DNA from: Xanthostigma xanthostigma
Taxonomy: Eukaryota; Arthropoda; Insecta; Raphidioptera; Raphidiidae
Direction of reading: 5' to 3'
DNA: 64,000 nucleotides
Assembly: GCA_963575645.1 (NCBI GenBank)
Contig: OY754466.1
Location: 2,520,001 to 2,584,000, forward strand
Made by a program: the position numbers and the translations under genes. The notes under the pieces were generated by a model. That model had not been told where the DNA came from and made no database searches. It saw only the letters and a program-made list of their open reading frames with translations. Of the stretch, positions 22,264-32,589 are shown piece by piece (the stretch's first letter is position 1; every line of letters begins with the position of its first letter).

Positions 22264-22792
22264 AAGGCTGTATCTACATTGGATACGTACTTCTTCCGAT
22301 CCGATTGTCGGGTGACCTCGGGCCACATCGGAAGAAACGCAAACACCAAGATTATAATGCAGGAGTCTACATTGTAAAGGGAAGCCCGATTTCCTTGCCA
22401 ATGTGAGCATCTTACATTATGATCTTGGTGTTTGCGTTTCTTCCGATGTGGCCCGACGTTGACAGACATCGGATCGGGAAAAATAAGGATTCAATGTAGG
22501 CACAGCTTAAGAAATTGCATTACATTGAAAAGGGAAGCCCGATTTCCTTCCCAATGTGGGCATCTACATTATGATCTTGGTGTTTGCGTTTCTTCCGATG
22601 TGGCCCGACATCGGATCGGAAGAAATAATGATTCAATGTAGGCACGGCTTAAGAAATTACATTACATTGAAAAAGGAAGCCCGATTTCCTTCCCAATGTG
22701 GGCAACTACATTATGATCTTGGTGTTTGCGTTTCTTCCGATGTGGCCCGACATCGGATCGGGAGAAATAAGGATTCAATGTAGGCATAGCTT
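22264..22792. mobile_element. MITE with internally amplified unit
   Basis: The ends AAGGCTGTATCTACATTGGA and TTCAATGTAGGCATAGCTT are imperfect inverted repeats. The left part also pairs inversely with the interior (CACATCGGAAGAAACGC with GCGTTTCTTCCGATGTG). The block GCGTTTCTTCCGATGTGGCC recurs at about 22435, 22587 and 22729, steps of 152 and 142 bp. Frames across it are repeat artefacts. Confidence 0.65.
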
Positions 22793-25457
22793 AAGAAATT
22801 GCATTACAGTGGTTGACAAAAATATTTTAAAAGCACGATATCTCTACATAAACTTGGAGTAGTAAACTTTTTGTAACGATTAGTTTTTATGGCAAATCGA
22901 TGTACGCCGCTAATGTTCCATACAACGGAGTGTGCTTCTTTCATGTAGACTACTTACATCTATGGTCAAAAAGTAGACTTGTTTATGTCGAATTTTTAAC
23001 CGTCTTTTCTTAGAAGAAGACTAGTTTTGGTATTCAAATACAATTCTTATTTTAATACAATAAAAAATATTTTCATTTTTGCAGCTAATCTTTGGGATTT
23101 ATTCGTGTCCAGCTTTTAAAAAGTACGTCTTCTAAACTTTAATTGTTTTTATACGTTTTATTCGACGAATTCTTTTAGGTGTACGTATATGATTGTATTT
23201 GACTAATCCTTGTCCTTTTTTTAAGCAATTTTGATGAAATATATTATTATTAATAGCTACTGCCAAATGGTAGTTCAGTTAGTTTTTGTGGATTACAGAC
23301 GCTCTACTACAAAATCCAATATAGCGTGAAGGTCATTCTTAGTCCTCAGGACGACTTGCAAAGACCATTTGCATCGAATATCCAAATTGGGTAACATCGG
23401 GTGCCATTAGGTCGGGAGACATCAACAGCTAAAGCAAATTTTCATATCGAAAAATCATATCGCAGAATTTTAGCTGATCCACCATGTTGCAATAAGATTT
23501 ATGGTCCCAAGCATTTTAGGTGAAATAACCACGAAACCTCAAAAAATGCATGTTAAGTTGATTTTTTGTTTGGTTACCCAACTGACCACAGGAAACGACG
23601 TAAAAATTTCCGGAAATTCTCATGTCGCCGTCCTTGATTTCCAAACCAAATTTTCGACAAAATTTTTACCAAAACAAAAAAATACTCCATCTCTCTAAAT
23701 CAATGCAAATATTATAGGAAAAAACATTAAAATTCCTATAGGGTCTTTTTTTCAAACTTTACCTATCCACAAACTTGCCTTCCAAATAAAGAAGTTCTCT
23801 GAGTGATTATTAATCTTATTTTTAGAACAAACTCGACATACGAGATTTTGTCTTTTGGACACAGATAAATATACTCTTTTAATAGAACATAATATATAAA
23901 AATAATAAAAAGGAGCATATGATGATCCATGTGAGTGAAAATTGACTTCAACACGAACTATTCCCAACGGTGGCTTTATCGTTCTCCTGCGAGTGTTTGA
24001 AAATCTTGAACATGAAGGAGGCGTTGCAAACTTTCAATGCAAGTAAAAAGACGCTTTATACACATATTTTTATTTTTTTTTAGATTCGACAGTCCCGAAT
24101 ATCTATTGTTTTGTTCTATTCTTAGTGGAAATATATTTTGCATACGCGCTTTTAGCAGACTACGACAAAATCAAGGAATCGTTATAAAATAGCTAAACGT
24201 TAGGTTTTCTTACAAAAGCGACTCTCGAATACCAAAGATTATCGCAACCTATTGGGTTCCTTTAAAAACATGGCGACATGGGGTATCATTTCCTATAGTT
24301 ACTATGGTTACTATATAGTATACAGTGCAATTGTGAATTTTTTCAAGTGCAATAAGATAATAAGTATCAGCACAATATGTAATTGGGCTGATACAAATCA
24401 CCGAAAAAGAAATTTCCTTGAAGGGGAACGTATATTTAATACCGGCATATCATAAAATTAGGCGAAAATTTAACTGAAACAGAATCTTCAAGTAAGGTGG
24501 ATTTTAATGCTTTCTGTTGACAAATTTCCGATTTAAAGAGTAATTTACATGGAAATAAAAGTGGTAAAAACAGATATTATATCAATGCGGTGTTGATGAA
24601 CGTTGCAAACATATTATTAAAACATTACTTTATTGCAACTGGTAAGTTCCCAACCTAAAAATAGTCATCTGTCAAAATGTATTTTCAACGTTTTTTTTTC
24701 TATCAAAATTCTTAATGTTATTTAATAATAATAACTTTTCAATTAGTACTAAATTAAGTTTTCAATATTAAGACTAAGTGTAATATTATCTTATTTGGGA
24801 AAATAACCAATCATCTGCATTGAAATGACGTGGTACTATTACAACCTTTTACTAACTTTTTATTTGTGTTTGCACGAGGTGAAAACTTCGCAGGTTCCAT
24901 AATAAGTCATTTATTAATTTATTCAACGCTTTTTATTATTATAATAAAATAATTCACAATTATCAGTACTGATTCACAGTACGATCTATAATCATGTTTC
25001 TCTGATTATAGTTGTAAGTTTCGCAGCCAGATAGAAGGATCCCTATAAATAAAAATTTATATAAATTGTATTGAAAGCAAAATTAAAGTGAAATTAAAGA
25101 AGCTACGAAAGTCAGGAATGACAAATTTTAACGTTTCCTAGTCATTGAATATACAAACGTATTTGTTATGTGCATCCGAGATATTTTTTTCTTTACTCAA
25201 TCAAAAAAAGCTCCGTTTTTTCAAGTGTCAGAATGATTTGTGTGTTGTTTTCGTTTCCGAAAGGTTAAAGGAAATACTATATATTCAACACGAATACATA
25301 GATGATGTCAATATACACTATTATTTACGATATTTGTAACATCTCTATTTTGGAACCAAAAGATGTATTTTTTCTGCCGCCTGACGTGAATTTGTAAATA
25401 GCTTACATTCGTGCAGAACTGTAGCTAATAACGTACAGAAAAAGGGCCTCTTACTGG
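22793..25457. other. Longest apparently unique stretch
   Basis: About 2.7 kb without a repeat partner elsewhere in the window and without a convincing exon. One plus-strand donor-like CTG|GTAAGTTCCC occurs near 24640, but the sequence before it is AT-rich and not clearly coding. It is intron or intergenic DNA. Confidence 0.4.
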
Positions 25458-26236
25458 AGTTACTGCGGACTCGCCTGCTAGCTCACACGATAGGTTTTTA
25501 AGAGGATTCGTCCCTGCAAATACCCCCTGCACCCTTCATCTCAAATCTTTTCCCCTCGCCTAAAAACGGTTCGCGCTCTCCCGACGCTATTTTTAAAGCT
25601 AGAGGGTTCTGGTAAACGCCAAATGAAAGACAAAGAATCAGACTACAGATCCTTCAGGCGAATTTTTTGAAAAAAATTCCTGAAAAAACTTACAACCTTT
25701 TGAAAAAAATAATAAGTTACGTAATATTTCACAGGTAGGCGAAACTGTTTTTCAAAAAATTCGCCTGAAGGATCTGTAGTCTGATTCTTTGTCTTTCATT
25801 TGGCGTTTACCAGAACCTGTTAGCTTTAAAAATAGCGTCGGGAGAGCGCGAACCGTTTTTAGGCGAGGGGAAAAGATTTGAGATGAAGGGTGCAGGGGGT
25901 ATTTGCAGGGCCGAATACTCTTAAATTAGAACAGGGGCTATTTTCCCTGCTAGGTCCGCTGCTAGGCATGAGCAAGAACCAATCAGGAAGTAGTATCTTG
26001 TCACGTGGGCGACTTGAACCACAAACGCCCACAAACCTTTCTGCACAGAGTCAGACAACAGACACGTTTTGCTCTGTGTTTATATTTGAACTGTCGCTGG
26101 ATTCATTCACAAAACTAGCTTGAAAAGACGTCTCGTGTGAAGCGAGCACATAACAGAAAACCAGCTCTAGAAAACTAGTAGGCAAATCTAGCAAGGAATC
26201 TAGCAGCGTTTCTAGCCTCGTGTGCAGCGGCCTTAA
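25458..26236. mobile_element. GGCCGCTGCAC-family copy, left end lost
   Basis: The right end CTCGTGTGCAGCGGCCTTAA is intact. The left part begins within the element at ACTCGCCTGCTAGCTCACAC, matching 46060-46090. Interior blocks GAGCAAGAACCAATCA and CACGTGGGCGACTTGAAC are shared with 45820-45870. It is interrupted by a TTAA-flanked fold-back at 25502-25920. Confidence 0.7.
25502..25920. mobile_element. Fold-back MITE with TTAA target duplication
   Basis: Arms of about 170 bp start GAGGATTCGTCCCTGC and end GCAGGGCCGAATACTC, each flanked by TTAA (25498-25501, 25921-25924). Uninterrupted copies of the host element read GGTTTTAAAATTAGAAC at this point, which confirms one TTAA before insertion. TTAA targeting is characteristic of piggyBac-type transposition. 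No transposase is coded. Confidence 0.85.
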
Positions 26237-26364
26237 GACAAAAGGTCCTCTGTAGTCAGCGTTATCTTCTCTAACAGTTCCAAAGACGCCAACTTAATGA
26301 GTGTTCACTGTAGTTGTCGCTCCATGAAAAAATGTTTTTATATATAAAGGAGTTTTGTACTTAC

Positions 26365-26408
26365 ATATACATTTTCCCGCAAGCAATGAATAACTGTGTC
26401 GTACATAC
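26365..26408 (-). CDS. Candidate 44-bp internal micro-exon
   Basis: On the minus strand a polypyrimidine tract (TTGTTCTTTTTTTTCAG) precedes 26408, and a near-perfect donor GTAAGTAC follows 26365. The exon is open in all three frames, for example MYDTVIHCLRENVY with two leading bases. Both splice sites are strong and no repeat match was seen, which makes this one of the best host-exon candidates in the window. The protein family is unknown to me, and partner exons were not identified. Confidence 0.35.
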
Positions 26409-26980
26409 CTGAAAAAAAAGAACAAATGCGAAATTAAACAATTGAATACGTCACAGCAGTTGGATTTAAAAATAATACTCGTGTTCGCTATACTTATTAC
26501 TTTATTTTTATTCACTTTGAACAAACGGAAAATTAAATAAAATGTTAACAAAAAAATGAACACTTTATAAAAGAATGGCAAAAAAATAAAGTTTTTCCAT
26601 TGTACCACACTGTGCACAGTAAACTTTATTATATTTGAAATTTCTATTGTTTTCAATCCAGTCTACAGATTTTAATAAAAGCACCTTCAGGTTTATATAT
26701 TCACAAAAAAAAAATAAGTTTTACATTCGTTACAATTATTGTATTATGCAACAAAAAATAATTTGTTTTGTCACATACTTTTTTTTAATTCAAAACATAT
26801 TTTGTTTTATTGTTAGGATAAAATTCCAAGGTTACTAGTTTGCAGAGGTTGCCTCGTTCAGTAGAGGGAGTGACGTCATCCGGGGGACCTGTCCATTGAT
26901 TGCGTAGAAACAGCAACCTTTACTGGCAATACTTAACAATGTCAAAGAAATTAAAAGACAGAATATTGATATAATATATT

Positions 26981-27918
26981 AAGGTAAGTAACCTAAATAT
27001 GGGCACCCCTAAACATTTTGTTGATTAAAAGCTTTATTATTCAAGATTAAACTAAAAAAAAATTTGTTCTTGAGGTCATAACGAATACAGAATCACAGAC
27101 AAAATTTGCAAAAAACATTTTTATATTTTCAAAAAATCACACATAAAAAAATTAATCAGGTGTCCATATTAAGAGCATCATGTTCTAAATACGGGCACCA
27201 TAAAAAACTTAAAAAGAAACAATTTAATACCGAAAACGATAGTGTAATTCTTAATATTAATTAAAAAAAAGTTGAAAACGCGATATTAAAAAAAAAGTTT
27301 AAGATGCACAATTAAATTTTAGTCACTGTCTTCGCATGATGGGCACCTAAAAGAGGATGTGACATCTTTGGCTCTCAGTCCACAGCATTCTTCGTGAACC
27401 CAAGTCTGGCAAACGGTACACTGCCTCATGTCTTTCTGCTCATCTTCCTTGCAAAGGGTACAGTACCAAGATTCTTTCCGGGGAATTGAAATGCCACTGC
27501 ACTTTGCTTTATTTACTCTAGTGCCCATATTTTGGACATGCCATTACTTAAAAGTTTCGAAGCATACATTCATAATACAGAAATAAATTTAAATGTCTAT
27601 AGCACCACTTCAAAGTAGAGCTCCTCAGTTTCAATTTCGTGTATAGTAACAATTAATTTTGGTACAAATTCCTTACAAAATAAATTAAAACCTACTTACC
27701 GAAAATTACAACCTAGCTTTTCACATGTGACATCTTCCGATTAAAAATATTTCTGATTGCCTTCTAGCGAGTAATGGCGGAATTTTTTGTATATTCGCAG
27801 TTGTATAAGATCCCTGCTAAGACGCATGATGCCATCTTTTGCTACAATTGGTTACTAACTGTATTTTTTCACTAGTGCCCATATTTGGGGGAGTGCCCAT
27901 ACTTGGTTAAGGTACCTT
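26981..27918 (-). mobile_element. Pogo-like element retaining a PHD exon
   Basis: The ends AAGGTAAGTAACCTAAATAT and TGGTTAAGGTACCTT are imperfect inverted repeats followed inward by ATGGGCAC. The motif ATATGGGCAC or a close variant recurs at about 26998, 27189, 27523 (inverse), 27878 (inverse) and 27895 (inverse). It looks like a subterminal transposase-binding repeat. The only coding remnant is the PHD finger at 27319-27528. A minus-strand donor GGTAAGTAGG near 27697 may belong to a lost gene structure. Confidence 0.6.
27319..27528 (-). CDS. Intact PHD finger, probable transposase C-terminus
   Basis: A 69-residue frame contains ESWYCTLCKEDEQKDMRQC, TVCQTWVHEEC and RCPSCEDSD. All eight C4-H-C3 zinc ligands of a PHD finger are present: YC..C, QC..C, H..C, RC..C. 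PHD-like fingers end many insect pogo/Tigger-type DDE transposases, and the inverted ends around this frame fit that origin. The ATG lies within an ATGGGCAC terminal motif, so it may not be a true start, and the upstream frame stays open only to about 27542. The rest of the transposase is gone. A host chromatin-reader exon is a less likely alternative. Confidence 0.6.
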   Translation of the reverse strand: MGTRVNKAKCSGISIPRKESWYCTLCKEDEQKDMRQCTVCQTWVHEECCGLRAKDVTSSFRCPSCEDSD

Positions 27919-28040
27919 ATTTACAATAAATTGATTTTTTAAGATAAGGCATACGGACAGTATAGCTTGATAAAAATATTAACCGTCCGCCAAGTGATGT
28001 CATTCCACTGGTTTGTCAAATGAAACGAGGCAACGCTGTA

Positions 28041-28424
28041 ATCTACTTACCTAGACGGCTAATCTTCAAAATATCCGTGACAAAACGACATTTCAAAGGG
28101 TTCGTTGGCCTATTACCAAATCTAAATACGTTAATTTGTTTAATTTATAACGTAATGATCGTAAAATTACGTAAAGTAATCTTTTGTTAACGCTAAAAAT
28201 AACCGCATAATAATCTATTTGCATATCAAAATTATATACATACTAATTTTTACCCACGACGGAACGGAGAAGATTGTCTTAAGACGTTGAATAAACGCGT
28301 TTGTGATAAGACTACAAGAGTGACGTTATTATCAGGTAATTTCTGCGTTCTAATTTTAGTACTCACAAATTTGACTTGCCAACACAATAAATGTCATTCT
28401 TAATTTATTTGTTATCTTTACTAT
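28041..28424. other. Unassigned intergenic sequence
   Basis: AT-rich, nothing recognised. Confidence 0.4.
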
Positions 28425-29133
28425 AATATATAAAGCTGAAGAGTTTGTTTGTTTGTTTGGTTGAACGCGCTAATGTCAGGAACTACTGGTACGAATTAAA
28501 AAAAAATTTTTTGCTGGATAGCCCATTTATCGAGGAAGACTATAGGCTATATAATATCACGCTACGACCAATTAGAGCGGAACATCAATGAAAAATGTAA
28601 CTCAAAATTTGTTCGTCCTACAAAATATATTATCAGGTGAAATGCCTTAACAAAATATTGCAATATTAGCGCGTCACGTTTACAACCCCGGATAGCTCAG
28701 TCGGTAGAGCGTAAGACTCTTAATGCCAGAGTCTTGGGTTCAAGCCCCACGTCAGCGAATATATTTTCATTTTTTTTATTTTCTACATTGCTTTCTTCTA
28801 AGGCTTACATTACAATTTTTTTAAATTTTATTACGACTAATTAAAATTAAATAAATCTAATTAATAGCTCATTTGAAAACTGTTACAAATATAGGTACCT
28901 ATATAAAAATAATTTTCCTACAGTGTTTTCAATTAAATATTTATTATATTAAAAGAAATTTATTACTTAAAAAAAGTATAAATACTGCTTTTGAACGACA
29001 AAAACTTTTGAACGGTAACTCCGATCAACATGAAGTTTGGACACATAGCATTCATCTCGGTAAACTAAGATGAATGTCCCTTCCTTCCCCATCCGTTCTT
29101 TTGCACCCGGGTGAAACCGGGCAGAACCGCTAG
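28425..29133 (+). mobile_element. Helitron carrying tRNA-Lys-like sequence
   Basis: The 5' end TCTTTACTATAATATATAAA is preceded by A. The 3' end has CACCCGGGTGAAACCGGGC, a CCCGG/CCGGG hairpin, then CTAG at 29130-29133. It is the longer relative of 37147-37769. It retains blocks GATAGCCCATTTATCGAGG and TATAGGCTATATAATAT after the 5' end, a tRNA-Lys-like segment, and GATGAATGTCCCTTCC before the 3' end. The base after CTAG is A instead of T. Confidence 0.75.
28686..28757 (+). pseudogene. tRNA-Lys(CUU)-like sequence in Helitron
   Basis: TAGCTCAGTCGGTAGAGC is a perfect D arm and A box. GACTCTTAATGCC gives an anticodon loop CTCTTAA with anticodon CTT, and GGGTTCAAGCCCCAC is a good T arm and B box. 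The acceptor stem (CCCCGGA with GTCAGCG) does not pair, so it is a pseudogene as a tRNA, though both internal polymerase III boxes remain. It sits at the same internal place as the copies at 9232 and 37412. Confidence 0.8.
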
Positions 29134-29849
29134 ATGTAAATAAATAGTTTCCACCACGAACAGTTTTGTTACAATAGTATAGAAAAACCCTGTAACAGCG
29201 CGACGGAAGACCTCTTGAACTGTCTTTTCTGATAACCATTATATACGCTCCATTTCTGCGTACACGACAATATCGCATCAACGAAACGGCCATTTTTAGT
29301 ATTTTTATACAGTTTATTGAGAAATACATACAATATACCCCCGGAAATGAGCTTTTAGTAAACTCTGTAGAACGATTGTCATTAATAAAATTGTCTCGAA
29401 TATCTGACACTTTACAGACATAATGGCTGAATCAAAAGAAAACAGTTCAGTGAAAATATCGTCAAGGCCATTGCGTACTTGTAATGCTGCAGTCATAAAT
29501 GAAGCTCTAGAGTCTAGAGTCTAGGCTCTACAAACCCGAATTAGAACAAGACTAGCAAAGCACATAAACGAACATTTGCCCTAATTTATGAACAAATAGT
29601 GAACACCTAACAGCCCACTTAAGCCGCAGGCGAAATCAACGATTTCGCGATAAACGAACAATCTAACAATACCATACAAGCGATTATAAACTATAATTAT
29701 ACATTATGGTTGTTGTTCTCGTCCATTATATTATTTATAAATTACAGATTTTCTTTCAAATTTTTGCTACGTTTCGTTGATATTTTTCAACTTCTTCAGG
29801 CAATCTACAAAATAATTACAATATATCCCCTATATTATGTACCTATCTA

Positions 29850-30190
29850 CCTATGTCCCTAAATATTTTCTCGAAAACGGCCCTAACGATTTGGATGAAA
29901 TTTACTGAAAAGGGATTTTGGGGGGCAAAAAATCGTTTTAGCTAGGTCTCATCTCTCGAAAAAATCGTTTTCTTACAAATTTTATCATTATAAAAATCAA
30001 TTTTTTGGTTTGAAAATACTTAAATATTGTAAGTAGGTTTTGGAATTTTATACAAACAATGAAACAATTGTTTTCAAAATATTATGACAGTTAATCTTTA
30101 ATTACTATCCAAGTGAGACTTAAAATAAATACGTATTTGAATATCAGTATTTTATATAACTTTCCGAGCAATGCTCGGTCACCCAGGTAC
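29850..30190 (+). mobile_element. Non-LTR or Helitron-like 3' fragment
   Basis: ACGGCCCTAACGATTTGGAT and GGGATTTTGGGGGGCAAAAA, closing with CCGAGCAATGCTCGGTCACC and CAGGTACTAA. CCGAGCAATGCTCGG is a perfect hairpin with a CAA loop. The block resembles termini widespread in insects. No frame is preserved. Confidence 0.4.
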
Positions 30191-30259
30191 TAATTATAAC
30201 ACATAAAACAAATATGTTTTATGTGTTATATTATATATTGTAATTATTTTGTAGATTGC

Positions 30260-30290
30260 CTGAAGAAGTTGAAAAATATCAACGAAACGT
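30260..30290 (+). ncRNA. Hammerhead-like core in Penelope end
   Basis: CTGAAGA (30260-30266), one A, stem GTTGA/TCAAC (30268-30272 and 30279-30283), then GAAAC (30284-30288). This is the CUGANGA-stem-GAAA layout of hammerhead ribozymes, which are known in Penelope-like elements, but with an extra A before stem II and no verified cleavage stem. The inverted copy is at about 29775-29805 and an independent one at 60272-60300. Confidence 0.3.
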
Positions 30291-30667
30291 AGCAAAAATT
30301 TGAAAAACTAATATCTTATTATTTAAACTGTCCAAGTATCTGAAAATCTGTAATTTATATATAATTATACATTTAACTTTATTACTATTTCTTATTTCCG
30401 CAATAGCAATAACTAGTGGTCGCTGAGTGGTCGTAATTCGATCGTAATTCATTACATTTTGAACGTTATTGAAGTTCTTTTGTCATTATATGGATTTCTG
30501 CTGAATCGATTTTACCTGTGTTAATTCGTACACATCGTGATGACACATATATTGTGCACTTCGCTACGTTAAAACGAAGAGAACGAGGTATGTTTCATCA
30601 TGATGTGTGTGAATTAACTCAAATCGGTACACCGCATTTCTTTTTTTTTCTTTCATGTATTTATATA

Positions 30668-31244
30668 CAGTACGTAAACGCGTAAGGTGCACATACGGAA
30701 ATTAGCATTGGGAAAAAATACTTGGATCAGAGTTAGCCATGACTGCAATAATTGTTAATTCTATTGAATTATCGTGGTAATGTTGAGGATTTCTATTTTA
30801 TTTTGATTCATTTTTATTTTATTTGGCTTTTTTAATAATAAAAAGCTCTTATAAATCATTATTTTAATTTTTTTGTACAAAAATAAAACAAAAAAACAAC
30901 TCCATCTGTTTGGAAACATTTCATTCAAAAATTGTCTGACTGGTATGACGTATGCGTGTTGGTAAAACAGTGACCCAATGTCTTTAGGTTCAACACGAAT
31001 AGGCGGAGATATTTGATCTCGCACCATATTTAAGTATTTTTGGAAATTTAATGTCCCATTAATAAAAAAAGTCCGATTATGTTGTAATCATTTGAATATT
31101 TTCTTCGGTAGTATAGGTACACATTCATTTTGCAAAAGAATATTATCTGTCAAATTGAAAAACAAGATTTCAAGGCTCACTCTGATCCAGTCATTTTTTC
31201 CCAATGTTAATTTCCCTATGTGCACCTTACGTGTTTACATACTG
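30668..31244 (-). mobile_element. Mariner-type deletion derivative, 577 bp, second copy
   Basis: Same length and structure as 4989-5565 in the opposite orientation. The ends are CAGTACGTAAACGCGTAAGG and ACGTGTTTACATACTG with TA at 30666-30667 and 31245-31246. The minus-strand frame at 30761-31027 holds the same transposase remnant, YVIPVRQFLNEMFPNRW, followed by lysine-rich subterminal sequence. Confidence 0.85.
30761..31027 (-). pseudogene. Mariner transposase remnant, 88 codons
   Basis: It starts MVRDQISPPIRVEPKDIG and contains VRQFLNEMFPNRW about 35 residues in, a piece from the middle of the mariner DDE domain. After it the frame runs into AT-rich non-coding sequence. The copy at 5202 differs at a few residues but stops earlier because of a frame difference after the tryptophan. 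It is non-functional. Confidence 0.65.
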
Positions 31245-31734
31245 TATAAATATACGACACAATAATATGCATTTTTCAAAACGTGAAATTATATAAAATA
31301 TACTGAGTTTTATACTCACAGTATATTTTATACGGTTTTTTTACCGTATCAGTATACGTTCTTGAACTACACTAATAATATTATAAAAACAGACCATAAA
31401 AGCTTAATAATAAGAATAAAATATGTGGAGCAGTTAAAAAAACCGCTCTCATTCATATAGTTTGTTTTTATTTGTTCTAACCATTAAAAAACTTCAAATG
31501 TCTGAAAGCAACATAAAACTTTACAGTTTTCATCAAACAGAAGAAGATTTTTATTAACAACATAGTACTGTAAACCATCCAGTTATTACTCGAGAAAACG
31601 ATATTTTCTTTTATTCGCATTTTAAATAATATACTGTTTTCTTTGCAATATTCCAGAAAAACTGAAAAAGACGTACTTGATTTTTAAAATAATTTTATTT
31701 TCCTTTCATATCACAGCGAGTTTATTTGCACTTA
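31245..31734. other. Unassigned sequence with a palindrome
   Basis: A near-perfect palindrome (AAATATACTG, GAGTTTTATACTC, CAGTATATTT) lies at about 31296-31334. It is followed by TACGGTTTTTTTACCGTA, another small hairpin. No gene seen. Confidence 0.45.
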
Positions 31735-31736
31735 TA

Positions 31737-32454
31737 ATGAGCCTTTTTCATGAAGTACGAAAAATCTCTCACTAGTAGCGCTAGTAGTTCGGTAGGGACA
31801 AACACTGTCAAATCCCCATATAAACACACATTAAAGTGTACTTGAAAAAAAATGTTTTTAACAGAAGATGATGTTCCTGGAGCAAAACTAAAATTTGCAA
31901 CTGTAAAAGATAACAATGTAGTAACATTAAAACGTTGGCTTGCGTGTCGTAATTTAAAAGTATCTGGAAAAAAAATGAATCAATAGACAGGTTAGTATGC
32001 AGACTCTAGTAAAATATTAGCGATAAATTCAAACTGTAATAAGAGAAATTGAAAATAATTATGAATTTCAGATTTATTTCCAAATGAAATATGAATCAAA
32101 AATATATGGTAATAAAATAAATTTAATTAAATATAATAAATGAATATAATTTAATAAAAGATTGAGGTTATATCTCATTCTAATCAATGGTAATAAACTG
32201 TCAAAAATTTACTATTCATTTTTTATTCATTTAATTAATTTTAAAAATAATTTCGATAACATATGTAAATGATGACTCTCAGTGATAAGTTTATCAGTTC
32301 AAAATTTTTTTAATTTCAGATTTATATTTTTAAATAATAAAATAATATCACGTAAATGACATTGGTTGGCATGTAAATATTTTATGTTTGTCCCTACTAC
32401 TAGTGCTGCCTCTCGTGACACTTTCGCTGCACTATTCTCAGGAAAAAGGCTCAT
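31737..32454 (+). mobile_element. DNA element carrying a SAP-domain exon, 718 bp
   Basis: The ends ATGAGCCTTTTTCATGAAG and CAGGAAAAAGGCTCAT are inverted and flanked by TA (31735-31736 and 32455-32456). Inner blocks GTAGGGACAAAC and GTTTGTCCCTAC-type sequence also pair. The flanking sequence recurs without the element at 45914-45960 (GCGAGTTTATTTGCACTTAT, then TAGGTACATTTTTC), which is an empty-site paralogue. The element contains the first exon at 31852-31990. Confidence 0.75.
31852..31990 (+). pseudogene. SAP-domain first exon of a transposon gene
   Basis: An ATG frame reads MFLTEDDVPGAKLKF, then VVTLKRWLACRNLKVSGKK. This is the SAP motif (LKRWL, GL/LKVSGKK), a putative DNA-binding helix pair. 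In insects very similar DVPGA...LKRWL exons begin proteins of multicopy elements with SWIM and YqaJ-type nuclease domains. After GKK the frame stops at TAG. Adding one base in the A8 run at about 31968-31975 would restore ESIDR up to a donor AG|GTTAGT at 31990. So there is one homopolymer indel. No second exon is left inside the element. Confidence 0.6.
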
Positions 32455-32470
32455 TAGGTACATTTTTCTT

Positions 32471-32589
32471 TTAACTACAGTCGCACACGAGGCTAGAAAC
32501 ACTGCTTGGAGTTCTGCTGGCCGGTAGGCTTGGTACGAAGCTGGAAATGACGTCACTGCGTTTCTAGCCTCGCGTGTAGCGGACTTTAA
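32471..32589. mobile_element. Short GGCCGCTGCAC-family MITE, 119 bp
   Basis: It starts TTAACTACAGTCGCACACGA and ends CGCGTGTAGCGGACTTTAA, with TTAA at both edges. Inner blocks GAGGCTAGAAACACTGC and GGAAATGACGTCACTGCG are shared with 45973-46080. The left flank TAGGTACATTTTTCTTTTAA is the same as at 45948. Confidence 0.65.

Larger units (their letters stand above)
26841..28040. mobile_element. Possible outer element with degenerate inverted ends
   Basis: TGCAGAGGTTGCCTCGTTCA at the left and AACGAGGCAACGCTGTA at the right are inverted, and further in GTGACGTCAT mirrors ATGTCATT-type sequence. It encloses the pogo-type element at 26981-27918. No target duplication was found. Confidence 0.4.
29750..30345. 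mobile_element. Penelope-type inverted ends with insertion
   Basis: Segments 29750-29825 and 30240-30325 are inverted copies: TTTTTGCTACGTTTCGTTGA against TCAACGAAACGTAGCAAAAA. They carry CTGAAGAAG, a short stem, then GAAACGT. Insect Penelope-like retroelements commonly end with such modules. The region between (29850-30190) is another element's fragment. Confidence 0.5.

Noticed and set aside
28686..28757. Functional tRNA-Lys gene
   Set aside because: A and B boxes are good, but the acceptor stem does not pair and the sequence sits in a Helitron with degraded copies elsewhere, so it is listed as a pseudogene.
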